The notes under the pieces were generated by a model. That model saw only the letters and a list, made by a program, of their open reading frames with translations. It did not search any database and was not told where the DNA came from. A stretch of 11,309 nt of DNA from Pavlovales sp. CCMP2436. Lineage: Eukaryota > Haptophyta > Pavlovophyceae > Pavlovales. Shown piece after piece: positions 7,434 to 11,309 of the stretch. Every line of letters starts with the position of its first letter. The first letter of the stretch is position 1. The stretch is taken from NCBI GenBank assembly GCA_026770615.1, contig MU631636.1:43458-54766 (forward strand), read 5' to 3'. The translations under genes and the position numbers were made by a program.

Positions 7434-8162
7434 GGATCCACCCCGAGCACACGGATACCGTCCCCACCGCTGATCAGTTCATCCACACGACGATACGACT
7501 CTCGACTGGTGCGCTGATCGACCTCCACTGCTCTCCCTCGCGTCGTCTGAAAATGCAGCACCATGTGCGAGTGCGGCCCACCTTCGCGCATCCCAAACAT
7601 TACTTCCTCGCTAGCCTGGCTCGCATATGTGACGATTCTTGCCCGGGGGCAAACACCACAAATATACGCGGCTTATTTGCTGGACCATTCTATCCCACCC
7701 CTTGACGGGGTTGGGCCTCGGGCGCAGGACTTTGGGTTGCGGGGTGTGGCGGGCTTGCTGGCTCATGTTTGCGTTTTGAAGACTTTGAGCTTGCTGGCTC
7801 ATGTTGGTTTTAGGGTTTTTGTCGCCCGAGTGGTGTGACAGCGTGGGTGACTGGCCGGTTTCAAGGGCCCGTTTGGTTGCTGAGCGCAGTGTGCGTGAGT
7901 GGTGCATAAATATGAAGGACTTCTCATGGATCCGTGCGTGCATGCGTGACGGGCCTGCTGCAGATTCGTGGTTTATGGCGGGACTGGCTGGTCCTATTTT
8001 GGGTTCGGTGGGACTGGCTGCTCCTGGTAGTAATGAGGTTTTGGTTCGAGACGGTCTCTGGTTGCGTTTTTCCACGTTTGATGTGCGTAAGCGTTGCTGG
8101 CCTCGGCTGGGCCTGAGGGTGGGCTTCGGCTGCATGGAGAGTATAGTCGGGTTTACACCTGT
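7434..8162. other. low-complexity stretch without a supported gene
   Basis: Frames of over 160 codons exist on both strands here, but neither looks like a folded protein. The minus one (7611-8135) is low-complexity with repeated MSQQAQ-type peptides, and the plus one (7801-8304) overlaps the tail of the minus-strand gene. Direct repeats explain part of this: GCTTGCTGGCTCATGTT at 7753-7769 recurs at 7789-7805 (period 36), and GGACTGGCTG at 7981 recurs at 8011. It could be a decayed coding repeat or 3' flank of the minus-strand gene. Confidence 0.4.
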
Positions 8163-9308
8163 TCATGAATCTTCATTATTCGTAGGTTGGTTGCGCATCA
8201 GGCATCTTCGTTTGGCAGGGGTGGTCAGCGCACTGGTGTCCGTTGGGGGTATGGGCTCTTGCTGCATAGGTGGTATGGCCGTTGGGGATACGGGCTCATA
8301 CTGAACGATGCTGTCCGTTGGAGGTATAGGCTCATACCGCAGAAATGGTATAGCCGCTGGTGCCTCGATTTGGGCGATGCTGTCCGTTAGGGGTATGGGC
8401 TCATACTGCATAGGTGGTATGGCCGCTTGTTCTTCGTTTTGGGCGATGCTGTCTGTTGGCGGTATGAGCTCATACTGCATAGGAGGTAAGGCTGATGGTT
8501 CCTTGTTTTGAGCGATGCTCTCCGTTGGGGGTATGGGCTCGTATATGTGGTATGGCCGCTGGTGCTGTGTTTTGATTCAGATTCCTTGCTGCCCGCTCAG
8601 CTGTCTGGGCGGCCCACATGGCTACTTTAAACTTATACGCGTCGTGTAGAGATAATTTGTCCTTGGTTGACGCCGCTGATGCTTCGATTGCCGCTTCGCG
8701 TGATTTGTGCATGCTGAGGCTATGGCGTAGGAGAGTGTAGTGTAAGTCGCCGGGCTTGGGTGCGTCACCGGTGTCGAATTCCTTCTTTCTGAGCTCTTCT
8801 TTGACACTTAATCCTACCCTTCCGGTGAAGTAGTCCGGCCGAGATGTCATGTGTGTCGCCATTGAGTACATCTGCTATAAAGTGGACGAGTGGGCCATTG
8901 GTAACAGTGTCCTTCTGCTTGGCATCAACACGGCCCACCTCCACGGATACGTTTGGAAAGAGGACGAGGATATCGAGATGGTCGTGGCAATACTAGCGGC
9001 GTTTTCTGGTGCGCGTTCGATGTAAGACCGGATGTCCGAGTCGGGGCCATCTATCAAAAAATGGCATTAACGAGCGGCATTTGCCCGGCTCCGCCGTAGC
9101 TCTCCCATCGGAAAGTCAATACTCCGTCTACCTGCACGCGCTGCATAACAAATGTCGATTGAATCATGTTTCCTCGGACGAGCGCCAGTCCCCTTGAGTC
9201 GAAAATCTCCGCGACTAGTCTGATAGTACGCGCGAACTCTGTAGCGTATTTTCGCTTGGAGCCCACGGTGGTGGCGGCGGCAGCGTCAGCAGTAGGCATC
9301 GTTCGCAT
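8163..9308 (-). pseudogene. unrecognised minus-strand gene, frameshifted, with repeat tail
   Basis: Coding character runs over about 1.1 kb on the minus strand but switches frame several times. The N-terminal part starts with ATG at 9306-9308 and includes FARTIRLVAEIFDSRGLALV; it stops at 9054-9056 beside a run of six T, after which the coding continues in another frame (IDGPDSDIRSYIERAPENAA). A further segment (about 8825-8975, including LVLFPNVSVEVGRVDAKQ) is in a third frame. The next (8560-8850, including VKEELRKKEFDTGDAPKPG) runs into a 23-residue Pro-rich repeat tail and ends KRR...NNEDS at 8163-8165, after another shift near 8540. I recognise no domain. The tail looks disordered. It diverges from the intact ORF at 9406 across a palindrome-rich spacer. 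It is a pseudogene, or the shifts are sequencing errors in homopolymers and repeats. Confidence 0.55.
8235..8566 (-). repeat. 69-bp tandem repeats encoding a Pro-rich 23-residue unit
   Basis: The GATGCT anchor on the plus strand recurs at 8307, 8376, 8445 and 8514, exactly 69 bases apart, with a variant 75-base unit at the 8235 end. On the minus strand each unit reads like YEPIPPTDSIAQNE..AAIPP. Because 69 is a multiple of three the units keep frame. The outermost unit (about 8530-8560) has lost a few bases, which shifts the frame there. Confidence 0.88.
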
Positions 9309-9405
9309 TGTGCACGATGCGTGTCAAATTGTGTAATCGCTATGTCATAGGGAGACACAATTTAACATTGTTCCCGTGTGCACACTATTCTATCCTCGTC
9401 CCACA
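9304..9405. promoter_or_regulatory. divergent intergenic region with three palindromes
   Basis: Between the minus-strand start (9308) and the plus-strand ATG (9406) lie three dyads. The first is CGCATTGTGCACGATGCG (9304-9321), palindromic apart from one T-G position pair. The second has arms AAATTGTGT (9326-9334) and ACACAATTT (9355-9363), perfect nine-base arms 20 bases apart. The third is the perfect palindrome GTGTGCACAC (9376-9385). GTGCAC is at the centre of the first, and TGTGCACA is shared in part by the first and third. This density suggests binding sites for a dimeric regulator or a replication-related structure. No clear TATA box was found. Confidence 0.5.
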
Positions 9406-9864
9406 ATGATATTAAAGCGCAGTTTCTACGCGACTACAAAATTCCAAGGATTGAAGCGAGCCTCGGATAGGCGTCGCATGCCCGAGGCCGAGACGGACCC
9501 AAGCAGTAGGGTGCGCATTTTGGTAGAGTCTGATGCATTTGTTCCCAGGTGTTTTGCAATGCCCTATAAATCAAATCACTCTGTCGGAGGCAGCCTACAC
9601 TGCGAGAGGGGGGCAGTAATTGAACTCAAGTTTAAATGCAGGTTCGTGCGTATCGAAGGCTCACGCTTATTTGTAACCAGTCCGGATGACGATGCAGCCG
9701 ATATGCTTCGCAGCGTGGATCAATGGGCGACCTGCGTTGTAGAGGAGCAGAGTATGGTACCACTCGAGATGAAATTATTTCCGTTAGTAGATACTGATGG
9801 CAATTCCGAGTTTGAGCTCAATAATTTCGCGTTGGTTAAGGCCGATTATAGGAAAAAAACCTGA
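9406..9864 (+). CDS. unrecognised 152-residue protein, intact
   Basis: The frame is open from a GTG at 9376, but the first ATG is at 9406 (context CACAATGA), which I take as the start; the GTG lies inside a palindrome. The N-terminus is basic (KRSFYATTKFQGLKR, then RRR). From about residue 35 the sequence alternates hydrophobic and polar residues like a beta-rich fold (RVRILVESDAFV; IELKFKCRFVRIEGSRLFVT), followed by an acidic turn (SPDDDAADM) and a second beta-like part. It ends YRKKT. There is no signal peptide, membrane segment or metal-binding motif that I can see. A small DNA-binding or structural protein is conceivable from the basic N-terminus but is not shown. It is intact, unlike the divergent gene at 8163-9308, and is followed immediately by hairpins. 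Confidence 0.65.
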   Translation: MILKRSFYATTKFQGLKRASDRRRMPEAETDPSSRVRILVESDAFVPRCFAMPYKSNHSVGGSLHCERGAVIELKFKCRFVRIEGSRLFVTSPDDDAADMLRSVDQWATCVVEEQSMVPLEMKLFPLVDTDGNSEFELNNFALVKADYRKKT

Positions 9865-9954
9865 GGAGCGCCTAAGCCGTCTAGGCTGCGTCCTAGACAC
9901 CGCACCTAGGCCACGTCCTATACTCTATAGGACCGCTCATGTTGGACCTGAGGC
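9860..9954 (+). other. cluster of hairpins after the stop codon
   Basis: Within 70 bases after the TGA (9862-9864) there are two perfect inverted repeats: GTCTAGG/CCTAGAC (9879-9885 with 9892-9898, six-base loop) and GTCCTATA/TATAGGAC (9915-9922 with 9926-9933, loop CTC). ACCTGAGG occurs at 9860-9867, overlapping the stop codon, and again at 9947-9954. A transcript end or RNA-processing signal is plausible; no T-run typical of bacterial terminators follows. Confidence 0.55.
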
Positions 9955-10167
9955 GTAGCCATAGTATTATCACCTCGATAAGACGATTTAAAGATGAATC
10001 GTGTCGCCGAATGCCAACCGCCTCGATTCGAGTTGGTTCTACTGATACGTCTATCCGGAATAAGGCAACCCTGATATAGTAGAGCCTATAGAGAGAGAGC
10101 GCATACGACTCGCCATACTAGCCTAGTCTTAGCCGTCCTCGCCTACCTTCAACTTGACGTCGGAAAC
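9955..10167 (+). other. spacer with a possible upstream extension of the next gene
   Basis: From an ATG at 9994 a 26-codon frame ends at TGA (10072-10074). After that single TGA the same frame is open for 31 codons straight into the ATG at 10168. Either this is untranslated spacer, or the gene at 10168 once began at 9994 and has a nonsense mutation. The string TAGTATTAT (9962-9970) lies between GAGGCG (9950-9955) and CACCTC (9971-9976). GA repeats occur near 10091-10099. Confidence 0.4.
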
Positions 10168-10455
10168 ATGCACCGCGAGACGGCCGTGTTAGTAGTCCAG
10201 CGCGCCTTTAGGCGCTTCGGAGCGAGGCGCGTGTGCACGGTTAACACGCTCACAGCATGTATGCGTACTTTTGGCCGCATGGACCGCTATACTGATTTGA
10301 GGGTAACGGCCTGGGTCTACTCGGACGGCCACATTGAAATCCACATGGACGCGAGCACAGAGTCGCTGTTCCCACTCGTACACATATTGAGCACTCATTT
10401 TAACGAGGATTACGATGAATCATCTCGATGCTATATCGCTAGTATATGCGTATGA
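10168..10455 (+). CDS. unrecognised 95-residue protein
   Basis: ATG at 10168 to TGA at 10453-10455. The N-terminal third is basic (VQRAFRRFGARR), then comes a Cys/Thr-containing helix-like part, a beta-like stretch (LRVTAWVYSDGHIEIHMDAS) and an acidic segment (HFNEDYDESS) before the hydrophobic end YIASICV. I know no family with this pattern. It follows the intact ORF at 9406-9864 on the same strand after a 303-base spacer and, like it, has a hairpin at its stop codon, so the two may share origin and 3'-end processing. The frame is open upstream of the ATG for 31 codons to a TGA, so the true N-terminus is uncertain. Confidence 0.55.
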   Translation: MHRETAVLVVQRAFRRFGARRVCTVNTLTACMRTFGRMDRYTDLRVTAWVYSDGHIEIHMDASTESLFPLVHILSTHFNEDYDESSRCYIASICV

Positions 10456-10490
10456 ACATAGTTATATGTTACTGGTTGGGATTATATAAC
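10455..10490 (+). other. hairpin starting at the stop codon, plus a second inverted repeat
   Basis: AACATA (10455-10460) and TATGTT (10465-10470) pair perfectly around GTTA, starting on the last base of the TGA. A wider alternative pairs GTTATAT (10461-10467) with ATATAAC (10484-10490). The AT-rich composition lowers significance, but the position matches that of the hairpins after the upstream ORF. Confidence 0.5.
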
Positions 10491-10794
10491 TAATATATTA
10501 ATGAAGGGGGGTTCTGGCTGTTGGTGTGACAAATTATCATAGCTGATCTTAGCGCTCAGACGCAGGCATATCCTTACCCGCCGATGTAACTCGCTGATGA
10601 GGAGTCATTGTACTCACCGGCTCCCCACGACCCACCGCGGAGGACTGCCGCCGAGCTTGCCTCTATTTGGAACAAAATACTGCTTGCTCTAACAAACTTA
10701 GAAAGAAACTAGCGATCGGCGCCGCAATTTTCAACGCCTCGCATGCACCGAGCAATTTCCCGCGCAACTCCCGCGCAACGCCGTCTCGCTTCTG
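10491..10794. other. intergenic region upstream of the right-hand gene
   Basis: No gene is supported. A CTGATGAG string (10596-10603) recalls a hammerhead core, but the GAAA partner is absent. Composition changes from AT-rich on the left to GC-rich toward 10795, so this probably contains both the border of the compact gene cluster and the promoter and leader of the next gene. No TATA box is evident. Confidence 0.4.
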
Positions 10795-10944
10795 ATGGCG
10801 GAGGGCGCCCCGCACAACGCGCTCGACCAGACCCTTGGCGACTACGGCCTGCCGCCCGTCGAGCAGCAGATGGCGGAGGGCGCCCCGCCCAACGCGCTCG
10901 AGTGCACCCTTGGCGACTACGGCCTGCCGCCCGTCGAGCAGCAG
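10795..10944 (+). repeat. 75-bp in-frame tandem duplication
   Basis: Units 10795-10869 and 10870-10944 are each exactly 75 bases and differ at five positions by my count. Each begins ATGGCGGAGGGCGCCCCGC and ends GAGCAGCAG. Both begin with ATG, so translation could in principle start at either. Low divergence implies a recent duplication. Confidence 0.93.
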
Positions 10945-11309
10945 AAGGGCCGCGTCCGTGGCCTCAAGACGAAGGTGCCCGAGGAGGAGCTGACGCGCGT
11001 GCAGAAGATGCGGCGGGAGAGCAATAAGTCCAGGTCAGAGAAGAGGCGGGAGGGCGGCTTAAGGGACCCCAACGTGGACGGGGGCGGCATCCTGCAGAGT
11101 GGCAGCGCGATCCGCTACTACACGCTCGGCCACATCGGTCGGAACAAAGGCGCCGACGGCAAGTACCTCGGCGTCGCTGATCTGCCGTGGCTCGTGAAGA
11201 TGCTCAACGCCCTCAAGGACACCGATGGCTACCCGCGCTGCACCATCTCCGGCATGCGCTTCACCTGGAACAGCGATGGCGAGTGGCCCTTCTCGCTCAA
11301 CCGCATCGA
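10795..11309 (+). CDS. partial GC-rich gene with internal duplication, unrecognised
   Basis: The frame is open from a TAG at 10699-10701 to the right edge. The first in-frame ATG is at 10795, giving at least 171 residues with no stop. Residues 1-25 and 26-50 are a near-identical duplication (each MAEGAP..NAL..TLGDYGLP). Residues 51-90 are highly charged and basic (KMRRESNKSRSEKRREGG). Residues 105-171 look like a folded domain with aromatic residues (IRYYTLGHIGRNKGADGKYL; PWLVKMLNALKD; MRFTWNSDGEWPFSLNR). Nearly every codon ends in G or C, unlike the LINE or the cluster at 8163-10455, which suggests a normal host gene. The basic stretch might be a nuclear localisation signal. Function unknown; the C-terminus lies outside the window. 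Confidence 0.65.
   Translation, partial: MAEGAPHNALDQTLGDYGLPPVEQQMAEGAPPNALECTLGDYGLPPVEQQKGRVRGLKTKVPEEELTRVQKMRRESNKSRSEKRREGGLRDPNVDGGGILQSGSAIRYYTLGHIGRNKGADGKYLGVADLPWLVKMLNALKDTDGYPRCTISGMRFTWNSDGEWPFSLNRI

Noticed and set aside
7611..8135. Minus-strand open frame of 174 codons
   Set aside because: Low-complexity, no folded-domain character, generated in part by direct repeats with periods of 36 and 30 bases; kept only as a note on the region.
7801..8304. Plus-strand open frame of 167 codons
   Set aside because: It overlaps the minus-strand repeat tail, whose 69-bp periodicity explains the openness; no recognisable protein pattern.
10590..10625. Hammerhead ribozyme suggested by CTGATGAG
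   Set aside because: No GAAA core partner or stem II/III arrangement is present downstream.
11005..11064. bZIP basic region in the right-hand gene
   Set aside because: An N-x7-R spacing exists, but the following residues are Gly- and Pro-rich with no leucine heptads.
1..11309. CRISPR array, rRNA or bacterial operon
   Set aside because: Direct repeats present are few, long or coding; no regular spacers, rRNA-like sequence or ribosome-binding sites in operon order were seen.

Overview
The window looks like nuclear DNA of a eukaryote, probably a protist or alga. The evidence is a long decayed LINE-type retrotransposon, miniature inverted-repeat transposons (MITEs), short tandem repeats, microsatellites and no bacterial operon layout. 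I cannot name the organism. Base composition is uneven: both ends are GC-rich and the middle is mixed.

Layout. Positions 1-370 hold little that can be supported. At 367-824 a 229-bp unit is duplicated in tandem; each copy carries, on the minus strand, the C-terminal CCHC zinc knuckle of a degenerate gene whose fuller remains continue to about 1152. From about 1256 to 6740 lies one 5'-truncated, heavily mutated LINE on the plus strand. Its order is reverse transcriptase (RT) fingers/palm/thumb, connector, RNase H, CX2C..HX4C zinc finger, and a C-terminal OTU-like cysteine-protease relic, followed by an AATAAA. Two copies of one 167-bp MITE with TA target duplications are inserted in it, and removing either one rejoins the LINE reading frame. 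Positions 6741-7560 hold a G-rich tract and two diverged copies of a roughly 200-bp repeat with conserved hairpins. Positions 7560-8162 are low-complexity and internally repetitive, with no convincing gene.

From 8163 to 10490 there is a compact cluster of a different kind. It contains a minus-strand gene (8163-9308) broken by several frameshifts and ending in a 23-residue repeat tail, a palindrome-rich divergent intergenic region, an intact 152-codon plus-strand ORF (9406-9864), and an intact 95-codon plus-strand ORF (10168-10455). Hairpins sit at or just after both plus-strand stop codons. I recognise none of these three proteins. Their compact spacing and post-stop hairpins make a captured viral or plasmid-like segment one possible reading, but that is inference only.

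From 10795 a GC-rich gene with a 75-bp (25-residue) internal duplication runs off the right end; it is most likely a host gene.

The LINE parts once formed a single retrotransposition polyprotein and are now dead. The only reading frames without visible damage are 9406-9864, 10168-10455 and the partial gene from 10795.
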